Shown: positions 20,993 through 34,079 of the stretch, in pieces
How positions within the stretch are numbered: position 1 is the first letter of the stretch
How the letters are laid out: the number at the start of each line of letters is the position of its first letter
Assembly (NCBI GenBank): GCA_026686845.1
Contig: JAIVEN010000024.1
Coordinates: 3,583,501 to 3,647,500, forward strand
Length of the DNA stretch: 64,000 nucleotides
Direction of reading: 5' to 3'
Source of the DNA: Adenanthera pavonina
Taxonomy: Eukaryota > Streptophyta > Magnoliopsida > Fabales > Fabaceae
Program-made: the position numbers and the translations under genes
The notes under the pieces: model-generated
Seen by the model: only the letters and a program-made list of their open reading frames with translations
Database searches by the model: none
Told to the model about the DNA's origin: nothing

Positions 20993-22098
20993 ACGGGTAA
21001 CTGTTTGCCTTTGTTTTCAACTTAGAGCTTTCGTTATGCGGATAACATGCTTCTCGTAATGACTAAGTTTTAGCTCAAAATAATTTTCATGAAAACCCAT
21101 TCAGTTATTAGGATAATATTAAGTTTTTCTTAAACTGAGTTTTTATGAAACTTAGGTTATCACGATAACCTCCCACGGTTATGTGGATAACCTGTTTTGC
21201 TGAAGAAGAGCTATGAGTTTTGTAACGTAGGTTATGTGGATAACCTCCCACGGTTATGTGGATAACCTATTTTGCTGAAGAAGAGCTATGAGTTTTGTAA
21301 CATAGGTTATGTCGATAACCTCCCTAGATTATGTGGATAACCTATTTATCAGAGAAAAGTTCAAGTACTCTAAAATATAGGTTATCTGGATAACCTCCCT
21401 AGGTTATGTGGAAAACCTTTTAACAGAGAAGAGTCTAAGTGCTCTGTGACACATGTTATGCAGACAACCTCCCTAGGTTATACGAATAATGGGTTGTACA
21501 GTATCACTTGCCTTCACTGTTCACTTCCTTATGCAGATAAGGTGCCTACCTTATCAGGATAACCACTTAGACAGACTTGAGAACTTGATCTCCAAGTTAT
21601 GTTATACGGATAACCTTAAACCCTTTTCATGAAATTGAAGAATGGTGTTTCAAAAAACTTTGAGATTGAGTCTTTGTCCCCATAACCTTCAATGATTATG
21701 CGTATAAGGTAAAATATTTTCTTGAAAATCATGGTAAACACTTAGAAACATCTTTGAAATTAAGACCTTATCCATATGAGCTAAATTATGTTCTTGAAAA
21801 CCAATTGAACACTTAGAATGATTTTGAAATTGAAGCTTTATCCATATAAGATAGCTCTTTTCATGAAAACCATTTTGCAATCATGAGCTAATCATTTAAT
21901 TTGTTATCTCATTTAATATTAGGTTAATTGAAATTCAAAGCTCAACTACCTTCTTTTACAAATAATTTTCTAAAGCATGTGAAACAGCTCTTCAATCAAC
22001 AGGGAACTCCAACCTTGTTCTTCATTTTACTTGTGTTCTTTTGATATTGGATCTCCAAGGACATTTGTTTTAGAATCATCAAAACATCTGAATTAACA
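20993..22098 (-). mobile_element. U3 part of a SIRE-like LTR of a different subfamily, reversed
   Basis: Reading the minus strand from 22098 it starts TGTTAATTCAGATG, then TTTTGATGATTCTAAAAC, then TTGGAGATCCAATATC, a close counterpart of the start of the 728-2370 LTR. Further in, the CAGACGAA motif array of that LTR is replaced by an array of GGTTAT...ATAACC palindromes (21154-21491). The left side is cut at 20992. I infer a second SIRE-like LTR subfamily with a different iterated U3 motif. Confidence 0.6.
21154..21491. repeat. 75 bp tandem repeat of paired GGTTAT-N4-ATAACC palindromes
   Basis: Five units start near 21154, 21230, 21305, 21380 and 21454. Each holds two 16 bp palindromes such as GGTTATGTGGATAACC, whose starts are 22-23 bp apart (for example 21230 and 21252, 21305 and 21327). 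The units decay to the right. Single related sites lie near 21030, 21551 and 21602. There is no open frame through the block. Confidence 0.85.
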
Positions 22099-22456
22099 AT
22101 TAACCCTTAGTGCCATATGCCATTGGACTCGTCTTGTCAATAGCTTCGTTTTGACAGTAATTTTACATATTTACAAAATTACCTCTAACCTGAAGTAAAA
22201 TTATAATTTTTAATTCTTTTTGGGTCATTAGCTATAATTTTCCCCAAGAACTTTTCACTTCATCTCCCCACGGTATTTTATGCTAAGGGACCAAATTGTA
22301 ATTTTTATAATTTCTAGGGGTCAAAACATAATTTCTCATTTTCTGTACAACTGTGAAAAATGACATATTTGCCCTATTTCAGGCAAAAATGGTGTCTATC
22401 CATTTTCTTGAATTTCTTATGTATTTTTAGTTATCTAACTTCTTAGGGATGTGACA
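22099..22456 (-). mobile_element. 5' end of a reversed L2 LTR
   Basis: It contains TTAACCCTTAGTGCCATATG, then CCATTGGACTCGTCTTG, and ends TTAGGGATGTGACA. This matches 63565-63935. About 800 bp present in that copy between this piece and 19854 is missing here. Confidence 0.75.
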
Positions 22457-24684
22457 TATAGTAGATGCACACATGGGAGATAAGCATTATTTTATTGATT
22501 CCTAAAACTACTTTTTGAAGAAGCATTCAATGAAAAAAAAGAAAAGCAAAAAGTAACTAAGGTTAGTAAAATGACTAAGCCACGTCAGTAAGTGAATTGC
22601 AGCCCTATCCTTCCTTCATTCACGTATGAACCATTAGCCATATAGAGAGAGAGTGAAATTTTCTAAGAGAAAGAGGGAGAGCAAAGCAAGTCCAAGGAAG
22701 CAAAAATTGAGTGCTCAAGCATGATGGTAAGCTTCTACCACTCCCACCTTGTGTTTTCAAGCTTCTGGTGAAGGTTTAATGGAGTTGTTTTCCTCCTCTT
22801 GCATACTAAAGTTTCAACCATGAGAGAGGGTGTAGAGAGAAAGTTGAGCTAATTAAAAATAAACCAAGGAAATGCTTCAAAAGGCCTCAGGAAGCGTGAA
22901 ATCATAAGTTATCCAAGTTTATAGAAGTCAATATTTTTTTACAATTTTCTCATTATTTTTGGAATATTTAGGTTTGTGATAGGAATGGAATTTCATGATT
23001 TTGACATCAAAAATGAATTCTTTTAGTCCAAATTACGAAAATACAAGTATTAATTTGAAAAAAACCAAAAGGAAAGCAAGATGAAATTTTTAGTTTCAAG
23101 TGTGCACTTTGAGATGTATATGAATTAGTGGCTTACTTGCTTAAATAATGACATGTATATGTTCAAAGAAATTGGGAAAGTGATTGGAAGTGGTCTACAA
23201 AGTTAGGAAATCAAAGGAAGTCGTTAAGGTAGCATATGACCTATTCTTGCTTTATATTGCCTTATGATTTGCAATGAATTTGATGCTTTGTCAATTGTTT
23301 TATTTTGATGATTTATGAATGTTGGTTAAGTTATTGAAGGAGTTTTGTGACCCCTAAATGTCCAAATTACAAAAGAAAACTCAGCCAAAATTTTTATAAA
23401 ATATTATGGCATTAAATGTCTTAAGGTGTTTGATTGATGTTTTCTATGAAGTATACATGCACTATATAACAATATGAATGCTTGAATGGGTAATGCTACT
23501 GAGAGTCTTTGAATCTCACCCTTCCAAATGCTATACATGACTAGGCCCAAGCTATGGAAAAAGGGTCAAAGTGCTAAGAAGATAGAAGATAGGAGAGGAG
23601 ATTGAAGCATGGTATTACTTTCAAATTATGAATTTGAATTAGGAAAATATATGTAAATTCATGTAAATGCTACTAAGTTTGAACCCTAATGTTATTATGT
23701 TCCTTTGACTATTATGAAATGTTATGTATGAAATTAGAACAATGGGTGATGATGTTTCATGGTTATGAAGTTTGATTATGTAAGAAATGACAAAATTTTG
23801 TCTAAGATGACTAGCTGGAGTTAGAACAAAGATATTTTGTTCGAAGTAGGGTAAATAGTTTAAGTGTAATATATGCTCTAAAATTAGATGGAACAAGCTT
23901 TCCAAAGAGAGAACACTTAAATTGGATATGTACATGATTTAATGTGAATTTTCAAATTTGGAGTCAAAACTAGACAATGTAGGAAAAACTAGAACATTCA
24001 TTGTCAGTAATGGAAATTTCAAAATGCAATATCAAATCATATAAAGGTCCACAAATTTGGTGGTTTATACGTATAGAAAGATCTATGACTTAGGTTTAAG
24101 ATGCCACTAGTTTGGGATCGATTGGAGCTATATAATAAGAGATAAGTAAGTTTTTCTTAAACTGTTCCAATTTAAGCTAAGTTCTGATCCTTAATGGTTT
24201 AAATTAGTGTTATGCCTTGTACAAACTGAATAAATGTACAAAATAAATATTTCTAAAACATAGACATATAGGGCTTTTCAATGACATAAATAATTCATGA
24301 ATTGGCTTAGGATTGAAGGAGATATGAATTTTTAAATTTTAAGTCCAAAATCCTGGAAAAGTGAAATTGACTTAATCTATAGGGATTTTTGGAAGAATAA
24401 ACTATATGAATTGGCCCGGTAATTATGCTGTTACTCATTTTTCTCATCTAAAGAATATTTTTTTTATATTTCTAAAGACTTGAATCACTTTAATACAATT
24501 TTTGTCAAATTAGTTATCAATTTTCAAATTTCGATCTGTAAAATGGAATTTATCAAGTGAGCAGTACCTTAAATATTGAAAATTTTATTTTTGGTTTTTA
24601 TTTGATTCTAACTTCTAATCATGCTTAGTTGGACTTAAATAAAGTCTAATATATAGGAAGTAAGGCTAAAAGTAAGGTGTTACA
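22457..24684 (+). mobile_element. Forward L2 LTR, 5' truncated
   Basis: From about 22540 it follows the complete forward L2 LTR at 42081-45012: GCAAAGCAAG near 22682, the GGTAAGCTTC and TCAAGCTTCTGG stretch, CTACTGAGAGTCTTTGAATC near 23510, and the end AAAAGTAAGGTGTTACA at 24684. The first 0.7 kb is missing. Its last 817 bp form the first part of the tandem repeat unit. Confidence 0.8.
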
Positions 24685-27600
24685 ATAATCAATTGCACCA
24701 ATCTTGAAACACCTTAAACTTACATCCATTTTCCATGTATTAGACTCCAATTCTGTCCATTATTGCATAATTAGAGACTTGACTACATAAAAATATTAAA
24801 ACAGAATTTTCTTTATTTCAGGTACTGTTCATTGCGCATTTTCCATTTTACTTGACAAACTTCAAAAATTCATAACTAATTCTAGAAAAATCATCTTAGA
24901 GTGATTTAAGTTTTGAAAATAGGTAAAAAGATTTCTACATGGAAGAAAAAAATAAGAAATAGAGTATTCTCTTGACCAATTTGTACAGTTTTTTTTTCAA
25001 GTATTTACTATATATTTGGTCATTTTTAAACTTCCCAAGTTTTGGCCTTATCTTTAAAACTTCATATCTTCTGTATTCTGAGCCAAATCTTGCATTATCT
25101 ATGTTTTGGAAAGCCCTATATCTCTACCTACTAGACATATTTTTTTTGTATGTTTATTCTACTGGAATAGGACAGGGCATTAACTTAAATCATTATGAGT
25201 CAGAATTTAACTTTTACTGAAGAAGGTTTAGAAATACATGCATATCTCTTATTGTATAACTTCAATTACTTCTAAATCAGTGGCATACTAATCTTAGCAC
25301 ATAGAAATATATGCTCTAAAATTAGATGGAACAAGCTTTCCAAAGAGAGAACACTTAAATTGGATATGTACATGATTTAATGTGAATTCTCAAATTTGGA
25401 GTCAAAACTAGACAATGTAGGAAAAACTAGAACATTCATTGTCAGTAATGGAAATTTCAAAATGCAATATCAAATCATATAAAGGTCCACAAATTTGGTG
25501 GTTTATACGTATAGAAAGATCTATGACTTAGGTTTAAGATGCCACTAGTTTGGGATCGATTGGAGCTATATAATAAGAGATAAGTAAGTTTTTCTTAAAC
25601 TGTTCCAATTTAAGCTAAGTTCTGATCCTTAATGGTTTAAATTAGTGTTATGCCCTGTACAAACTGAATAAATGTACAAAATAAATATTTCTAAAACATA
25701 GACATATAGGGCTTTTCAATGACATAAATAATTCATGAATTGGCTTAGGATTGAAGGAGATATGAATTTTTAAATTTTAAGTCCAAAATCCTGGAAAAGC
25801 GAAATTGACTTAATCTATAGGGATTTTTGGAAGAATAAACTATATGAATTGGCCCGGTAATTATGCTGTTACTCATTTTTCTCCTCTAAAGAATATTTTT
25901 TTTATATTTCTAAAGACTTGAATCACTTTAATACAATTTTTGTCAAATTAGTTATCAATTTTCAAATTTTGATCTGTAAAATGGAATTTATCAAGTGAGC
26001 AGTACCTTAAATATTGAAAATTTTATTTTTGGTTTTTATTTGATTCTAACTTCTAATCATGCTTAGTTGGACTTAAATAAAGTCTAATATATAGGAAGTA
26101 AGGCTAAAAGTAAGGTGTTACAATAATCAATTGCACCAATCTTGAAACACCTTAAACTTACATCCATTTTCCATGTATTAGACTCCAATTCTGTCCATTA
26201 TTATATAATTAGAGACTTGACTACATAAAAATATTAAAACAGAATTTTCTTTATTTCAGGTACTGTTCATTGCGCATTTTCCATTTTACTTGACAAACTT
26301 CAAAAATTCATAACTAATTCTAGAAAAATCATCTTAGAGTGATTTAAGTTTTGAAAATAGGTAAAAAGATTTCTACATGGAAGAAAAAAATAAGAAATAG
26401 AGTATTCTCTTGACCAATTTGTACAGTTTTTTTTTTCAAGTATTTACTATATATTTGGTCATTTTTAAACTTCCCAAGTTTTGGCCTTATCTTTAAAACT
26501 TTATATCTTCTGTATTCTGAGCCAAATCTTGCATTATCTATGTTTTGGAAAGCCCTATATCTCTACCTACTAGACATATTTTTTTTGTATGTTTATTCTA
26601 CTGGAATAGGACAGGGCATTAACTTAAATCATTATGAGTCAGAATTTAACTTTTACTGAAGAAGGTTTAGAAATACATGCATATCTCTTTTTGTATAACT
26701 TCAATTACTTCTAAATCAGTGGCATACTAATCTTAGCACATAGAAATATATGCTCTAAAATTAGATGGAACAAGCTTTCCAAAGAGAGAACACTTAAATT
26801 GGATATGTACATGATTTAATGTGAATTCTCAAATTTGGAGTCAAAACTAGACAATGTAGGAAAAACTAGAACATTCATTGTCAGTAATGGAAATTTCAAA
26901 ATGCAATATCAAATCATATAAAGGTCCACAAATTTGGTGGTTTATACGTATAGAAAGATCTATGACTTAGGTTTAAGATGCCACTAGTTTGGGATCGATT
27001 GGAGCTATATAATAAGAGATAAGTAAGTTTTTCTTAAACTGTTCCAATTTAAGCTAAGTTCTGATCCTTAATGGTTTAAATTAGTGTTATGCCCTGTACA
27101 AACTGAATAAATGTACAAAATAAATATTTCTAAAACATAGACATATAGGGCTTTTCAATGACATAAATAATTCATGAATTGGCTTAGGATTGAAGGAGAT
27201 ATGAATTTTTAAATTTTAAGTCCAAAATCCTGGAAAAGCGAAATTGACTTAATCTATAGGGATTTTTGGAAGAATAAACTATATGAATTGGCCCGGTAAT
27301 TATGCTGTTACTCATTTTTCTCCTCTAAAGAATATTTTTTTTATATTTCTAAAGACTTGAATCACTTTAATACAATTTTTGTCAAATTAGTTATCAATTT
27401 TCAAATTTCGATCTGTAAAATGGAATTTATCAAGTGAGCAGTACCTTAAATATTGAAAATTTTATTTTTGGTTTTTATTTGATTCTAACTTCTAATCATG
27501 CTTAGCTGGACTTAAATAAAGTCTAATATATAGGAAGTAAGGCTAAAAGTAAGGTGTTACAATAATCAATTGCACCAATCTTGAAACACCTTAAACTTAC

Positions 27601-30600
27601 ATCCATTTTCCATGTATTAGACTCCAATTCTGTCCATTATTATATAATTAGAGACTTGACTACATAAAAATATTAAAACAGAATTTTCTTTATTTCAGGT
27701 ACTGTTCATTGTGCATTTTCCATTTTACTTGACAAACTTCAAAAATTCATAACTAATTCTAGAAAAATCATCTTAGAGTGATTTAAGTTTTGAAAATAGG
27801 TAAAAAGATTTCTACATGGAAGAAAAAAATAAGAAATAGAGTATTCTCTTGACCAATTTGTACAGTTTTTTTTTTCAAGTATTTACTATATATTTGGTCA
27901 TTTTTAAACTTCCCAAGTTTTGGCCTTATCTTTAAAACTTCATATCTTCTGTATTCTGAGCCAAATCTTGCATTATCTATGTTTTGGAAAGCCCTATATC
28001 TCTACCTACTAGACATATTTTTTTTGTATGTTTATTCTACTGGAATAGGACAGGGCATTAACTTAAATCATTATGAGTCAGAATTTAACTTTTACTGAAG
28101 AAGGTTTAGAAATACATGCATATCTCTTATTGTATAACTTCAATTACTTCTAAATCAGTGGCATACTAATCTTAGCACATAGAAATATATGCTCTAAAAT
28201 TAGATGGAACAAGCTTTCCAAAGAGAGAACACTTAAATTGGATATGTACATGATTTAATGTGAATTCTCAAATTTGGAGTCAAAACTAGACAATGTAGGA
28301 AAAACTAGAACATTCATTGTCAGTAATGGAAATTTCAAAATGCAATATCAAATCATATAAAGGTCCACAAATTTGGTGGTTTATACGTATAGAAAGATCT
28401 ATGACTTAGGTTTAAGATGCCACTAGTTTGGGATCGATTGGAGCTATATAATAAGAGATAAGTAAGTTTTTCTTAAACTGTTCCAATTTAAGCTAAGTTC
28501 TGATCCTTAATGGTTTAAATTAGTGTTATGCCCTGTACAAACTGAATAAATGTACAAAATAAATATTTCTAAAACATAGACATATAGGGCTTTTCAATGA
28601 CATAAATAATTCATGAATTGGCTTAGGATTGAAGGAGATATGAATTTTTAAATTTTAAGTCCAAAATCCTGGAAAAGCGAAATTGACTTAATCTATAGGG
28701 ATTTTTGGAAGAATAAACTATATGAATTGGCCCGGTAATTATGCTGTTACTCATTTTTCTCCTCTAAAGAATATTTTTTTTATATTTCTAAAGACTTGAA
28801 TCACTTTAATACAATTTTTGTCAAATTAGTTATCAATTTTCAAATTTCGATCTGTAAAATGGAATTTATCAAGTGAGCAGTACCTTAAATATTGAAAATT
28901 TTATTTTTGGTTTTTATTTGATTCTAACTTCTAATCATGCTTAGTTGGACTTAAATAAAGTCTAATATATAGGAAGTAAGGCTAAAAGTAAGGTGTTACA
29001 ATAATCAATTGCACCAATCTTGAAACACCTTAAACTTACATCCATTTTCCATGTATTAGACTCCAATTCTGTCCATTATTATATAATTAGAGACTTGACT
29101 ACATAAAAATATTAAAACAGAATTTTCTTTATTTCAGGTACTGTTCATTGTGCATTTTCCATTTTACTTGACAAACTTCAAAAATTCATAACTAATTCTA
29201 GAAAAATCATCTTAGAGTGATTTAAGTTTTGAAAATAGGTAAAAAGATTTCTACATGGAAGAAAAAAATAAGAAATAGAGTATTCTCTTGACCAATTTGT
29301 ACAGTTTTTTTTTTCAAGTATTTACTATATATTTGGTCATTTTTAAACTTCCCAAGTTTTGGCCTTATCTTTAAAACTTCATATCTTCTGTATTCTGAGC
29401 CAAATCTTGCATTATCTATGTTTTGGAAAGCCCTATATCTCTACCTACTAGACATATTTTTTTTGTATGTTTATTCTACTGGAATAGGACAGGGCATTAA
29501 CTTAAATCATTATGAGTCAGAATTTAACTTTTACTGAAGAAGGTTTAGAAATACATGCATATCTCTTATTGTATAACTTCAATTACTTCTAAATCAGTGG
29601 CATACTAATCTTAGCACATAGAAATATATGCTCTAAAATTAGATGGAACAAGCTTTCCAAAGAGAGAACACTTAAATTGGATATGTACATGATTTAATGT
29701 GAATTCTCAAATTTGGAGTCAAAACTAGACAATGTAGGAAAAACTAGAACATTCATTGTCAGTAATGGAAATTTCAAAATGCAATATCAAATCATATAAA
29801 GGTCCACAAATTTGGTGGTTTATACGTATAGAAAGATCTATGACTTAGGTTTAAGATGCCACTAGTTTGGGATCGATTGGAGCTATATAATAAGAGATAA
29901 GTAAGTTTTTCTTAAACTGTTCCAATTTAAGCTAAGTTCTGATCCTTAATGGTTTAAATTAGTGTTATGCCCTGTACAAACTGAATAAATGTACAAAATA
30001 AATATTTCTAAAACATAGACATATAGGGCTTTTCAATGACATAAATAATTCATGAATTGGCTTAGGATTGAAGGAGATATGAATTTTTAAATTTTAAGTC
30101 CAAAATCCTGGAAAAGTGAAATTGACTTAATCTATAGGGATTTTTGGAAGAATAAACTATATGAATTGGCCCGGTAATTATGCTGTTACTCATTTTTCTC
30201 CTCTAAAGAATATTTTTTTTATATTTCTAAAGACTTGAATCACTTTAATACAATTTTTGTCAAATTAGTTATCAATTTTCAAATTTCGATCTGTAAAATG
30301 GAATTTATCAAGTGAGCAGTACCTTAAATATTGAAAATTTTATTTTTGGTTTTTATTTGATTCTAACTTCTAATCATGCTTAGTTGGACTTAAATAAAGT
30401 CTAATATATAGGAAGTAAGGCTAAAAGTAAGGTGTTACAATAATCAATTGCACCAATCTTGAAACACCTTAAACTTACATCCATTTTCCATGTATTAGAC
30501 TCCAATTCTGTCCATTATTGCATAATTAGAGACTTGACTACATAAAAATATTAAAACAGAATTTTCTTTATTTCAGGTACTGTTCATTGTGCATTTTCCA

Positions 30601-31060
30601 TTTTACTTGACAAACTTCAAAAATTCATAACTAATTCTAGAAAAATCATCTTAGAGTGATTTAAGTTTTGAAAATAGGTAAAAAGATTTCTACATGGAAG
30701 AAAAAAATAAGAAATAGAGTATTCTCTTGACCAATTTGTACAGTTTTTTTTTCAAGTATTTACTATATATTTGGTCATTTTTAAACTTCCCAAGTTTTGG
30801 CCTTATCTTTAAAACTTCATATCTTCTGTATTCTGAGCCAAATCTTGCATTATCTATGTTTTGGAAAGCCCTATATCTCTACCTACTAGCCATATTTTTT
30901 TTGTATGTTTATTCTACTGGAATAGGACAGGGCATTAACTTAAATCATTATGAGTCAGAATTTAACTTTTACTGAAGAAGGTTTAGAAATACATGCATAT
31001 CTCTTATTGTATAACTTCAATTACTTCTAAATCAGTGGCATACTAATCTTCGCACATAGA
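23868..31060. repeat. Tandem array: five 1438/1439 bp units of inverted L2 LTR tails
   Basis: Units are 23868-25305, 25306-26744, 26745-28183, 28184-29622 and 29623-31060. They are nearly identical by eye, with only a handful of differences each. Each unit contains about 212 bp, then the last ~605 bp of a forward L2 LTR ending GGTGTTACA, a 20 bp spacer, and about 600 bp of a reversed L2 LTR starting TGAAACACC. Each unit is therefore a diverged inverted repeat. Units 2-4 carry T10 in a homopolymer where units 1 and 5 carry T9, which explains the one-base length difference. Recent unequal exchange or replication slippage is the likely origin. Confidence 0.93.
24080..25305. repeat. Inverted repeat within array unit 1
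   Basis: The left arm is about 24080-24684 and the right arm 24705-25305, with 20 bp between. For example, TAAGAGATAAGTAAG near 24138 pairs with CATATCTCTTATTG near 25240, and ATAGGGCTTTTCAATG near 24268 pairs with GGAAAGCCCTATA near 25107. Identity by eye is roughly 70 percent. The same arrangement recurs in each unit. Confidence 0.8.
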
Positions 31061-33334
31061 GATTTCCAAACATCTAAACCACTGAATTTTTAGAGCTCAA
31101 CATGATTTTATATTGCCCTTGAAAGTATCAGTACTTGCAATAAAATTTACAGCATTCCAGCTTATCATCCAGATTTCATCCCTAAATTCAAAATCTCACT
31201 ATAAATCATACACTTGTCCAATTTAAGTAATCTTTATCTCTTTGGAAAGGTTATTGAGCTACTTTCAGAGCATATATAACACTTAATAGGAATGTTCTAT
31301 TTTGGATAGAGTTCCATTATCCCAACTTCTATTGGTCATCTTGTTCATAATTATGTAATAACTCATATAATAAACTTCATAAACCTCATACATCAATATT
31401 TATTGTTCCAAATCCACACATAACATCATAAGGGGACTAGAAGGAATATGAATATACATCATTACATAATCTACCTTCCATACATATATTGATACTCATT
31501 TTCATAACTTGCATGATCAAATTATTAATCACAATTTTCTTCATTCCTCTTGCTTCCTCCTTACCTATTCCATGTCATGGCCCCTAAGATATTAATCATT
31601 TGGAAGGAATGAGATCCAAAGAATCTCAATAGTTATGCCCAATTATACATTCACATCATCATATTATTTTATAAAATCATCAATGAAAATCGTAACTTAA
31701 TATTGTGCCATACAATTCCATAAAAATTTTAGTATGGTAACACTTTGTAAAATGGACATCATAGGGTCATAAATCCCTTCAAACAACCTGCCAACAATGT
31801 AAATACATCACAAAGCATTCAAAAAACTACATGGCATAGTCATATTATCATGAAAACACAATATGACAACATTAAGCATACTAGGAAAAATAATTACCTT
31901 CTTGACTTCCTTTGATTTCTGTCCTTTGTACACTCTTCCTTTGATCTTCAAAAACTTTCTTGGACCCTAATATAACATAATTTAAGGTCAGTAGTCACTA
32001 ATTTGATGACCCCCTTTACAAAATGTACATACTTGGACTAAAAATTCCATTTTTCTTTCCTTAAGGTATTTCTTGTACAACACACTTGTATTTACATAAT
32101 TTGGACACAAGAAATCCATTTTTTGGGTTAAAATCATGAAATTCTCTTCAAATTTCAAACCTAAATAGGCAGAAAATTAGGATAAATTGTAGAAAAATAA
32201 TAACTTAACAAACTTTCAATCTAATGACACATTCTTGTATCTTGTGACCTCTACTTTACTTTTCATGGTTTGATTTCTCCATAGTTTCATTTTATCTCTC
32301 TACTCTCTCTCTAGATAGAAATTCTCAGTGAGAAAATGGAGAGAAATACTTCATGAAACATCATAACACTCAAGTATGTACAAGAGGGAAACCATAGAAA
32401 TCTACCTTGAGAGTTTTAGGTCTAAACAAGTCATCTATCTTGGTCTTCTTTTTCCTTCTTTTTCTATGCCTTCTCCTCTCTTTTCTTCACTGGTTCAAAC
32501 GTGATGAAGGCTAAAGATGATGAGGTATATGGCTAACTAAAGTGATTAAAGGATTTAAGTCAAAAAAATAACTCTAGTTACTTTAATTTTTAACTTGAGT
32601 TACTTTATTTTAATAAAGATTTTCTAAAAATTTCCTTTTTGTCCTAATAAGCTGAAGCATGCCACATGTCTCATTCATGGCCAAAAATTTCTTTAATAAT
32701 TTTTATGGACCAAAATACCCTTTACTGATTAAATTTATCTCTACCGATTAAGTATTTTTGCCAAAATTGTCACTAAATTGGTACAGGATCATCAAAAAAT
32801 AAATTTTGGACTAAGATCATTATCTTGATCCAATATATATTTTAACAAGGCTCACTAGTTTTCCTTGAATTAATATTGCCTCTTTTTGCAGAGCAAACTG
32901 ATTTTTATCGGGTAAAATATTAATATTAAATCCTAATTACCTAATAAATATTATTTTGATCTTAATAAATTTCATGTTATATTCCATTGGGCTTAACTCA
33001 CTCAAAGTTTTATTTTGACTATAATTTTTCATATTTCCAAAATACCTTTGACTTGGGAATAATTTATAATTTTTAAAACTTTTGGGTTATTAGATGTAAT
33101 TTTTCCCGAACTTTTTTTCTTTCCCTTCTCCACGTTGAACTGACTCTTAAGGGAATAGAATGCAAAGATTCTTCATTATTAGGGGACAAAATATAATTTT
33201 CCCATTTTTCTGTTTGATTAGAAAAAATGACCTCTTTATCATTCTTCACACTTAATAATATCTCTCCATTTTTTTCAGTTCCTTATGCATTTTATTATAT
33301 CAATATTTTTTTGGAATTGAATGCAATAATCACA
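24705..33334 (-). mobile_element. Reversed L2 LTR expanded by the tandem array
   Basis: The LTR end is TGAAACACCTTA at 24705. After five array units the LTR continues from 31061 (GATTTCCAAACATC) through the GGAAGGAATGAGATCC...AATCTCAATAG block near 31601 and the TTTTGACTATAATTTTTC stretch near 33013. It fades near 33310-33334. Without the repeat it would be about 2.9 kb, the size of a full L2 LTR. The right edge is uncertain and no target duplication was found. Confidence 0.75.
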
Positions 33335-34079
33335 TTTTACCTCTAATATGGAAAATGACTGTTTTGCCATTGAGTTGGGAAAAAAACATAATTATCCAAG
33401 CACTTTAATGTAATTTTACCTACGGACCAATTTTTTATTATTTCTTTTTGCTGTATTCACATTGACTTTCAAATTGGTCTATCTCTCAACCTAGACCTCT
33501 TCGCTATGTAATACTTATACGGTTGCGCTCAGCTCAGGACGAGCTTCCCTTCAAGTGGTATATTGTATACCTTCCAGGGTAAGTTCTGGAATTCATTTCT
33601 ACTAAGAATCTTGTGAAAAATTTAGTCCAATTAAGGACTAAACATAACTTCTTCTAAAAATTAGATGAGAAATTAATTTCTTCTAAATTCTGAGTGTATA
33701 TATAGCATCCCTAGCTTCATTTTGGTTTGATACATAAATATTTGTATAATGAGATTCAATGGTATATTTATTTATATATGTGTAGTGTGCCTCAAATTGG
33801 TTGTTTGTTTATCCTTGAAGATTAAAAGACTTACTAGTCTATATCAATAATACTTATGACAATCCATTGATCTACGTCACTGAAAATGGTAAATACATAC
33901 ATATTACATTGTTTCTCTCTTATAATCTTTCTCTTAGTGAGCGCACAAATATATTTTTTGTTAAACTTATGATCTACATGACAATTATCTAAATTATAGG
34001 TATGGATGAGTTAAATGATCAAACATTATCACTGATCGAATCCCCTATGGATTCTTTTAGAATTGACGACTATTTTCAC
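33335..34079. other. AT-rich sequence with a possible old LTR edge
   Basis: 33400-33660 has words also found near the ends of reversed L2 copies, such as CCAATTAAGGACTAAACATA. The rest (to 34079) is unassigned. A short open stretch near 34003 (MDELND) has no recognisable family. Confidence 0.35.

Noticed and set aside
21154..21491. CRISPR-like array of short repeats and spacers
   Set aside because: Spacers are themselves repeated, the palindromes vary, and the block is inside a plant retrotransposon LTR. No cas-like gene is present.
19855..22098. A single intact reversed LTR with target duplication
   Set aside because: The flanks differ (AAACT and ATTAA), an L2 scrap interrupts it, and the two halves belong to different U3 subfamilies.
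24972..25220. An 82-codon hydrophobic open frame that recurs at 30727-30975 and looks like a repeated membrane protein
   Set aside because: It lies in the L2 LTR tail and is open only in the two array units with T9. Units 2-4 carry T10 and lose the frame. There is no sign of selection on the frame.
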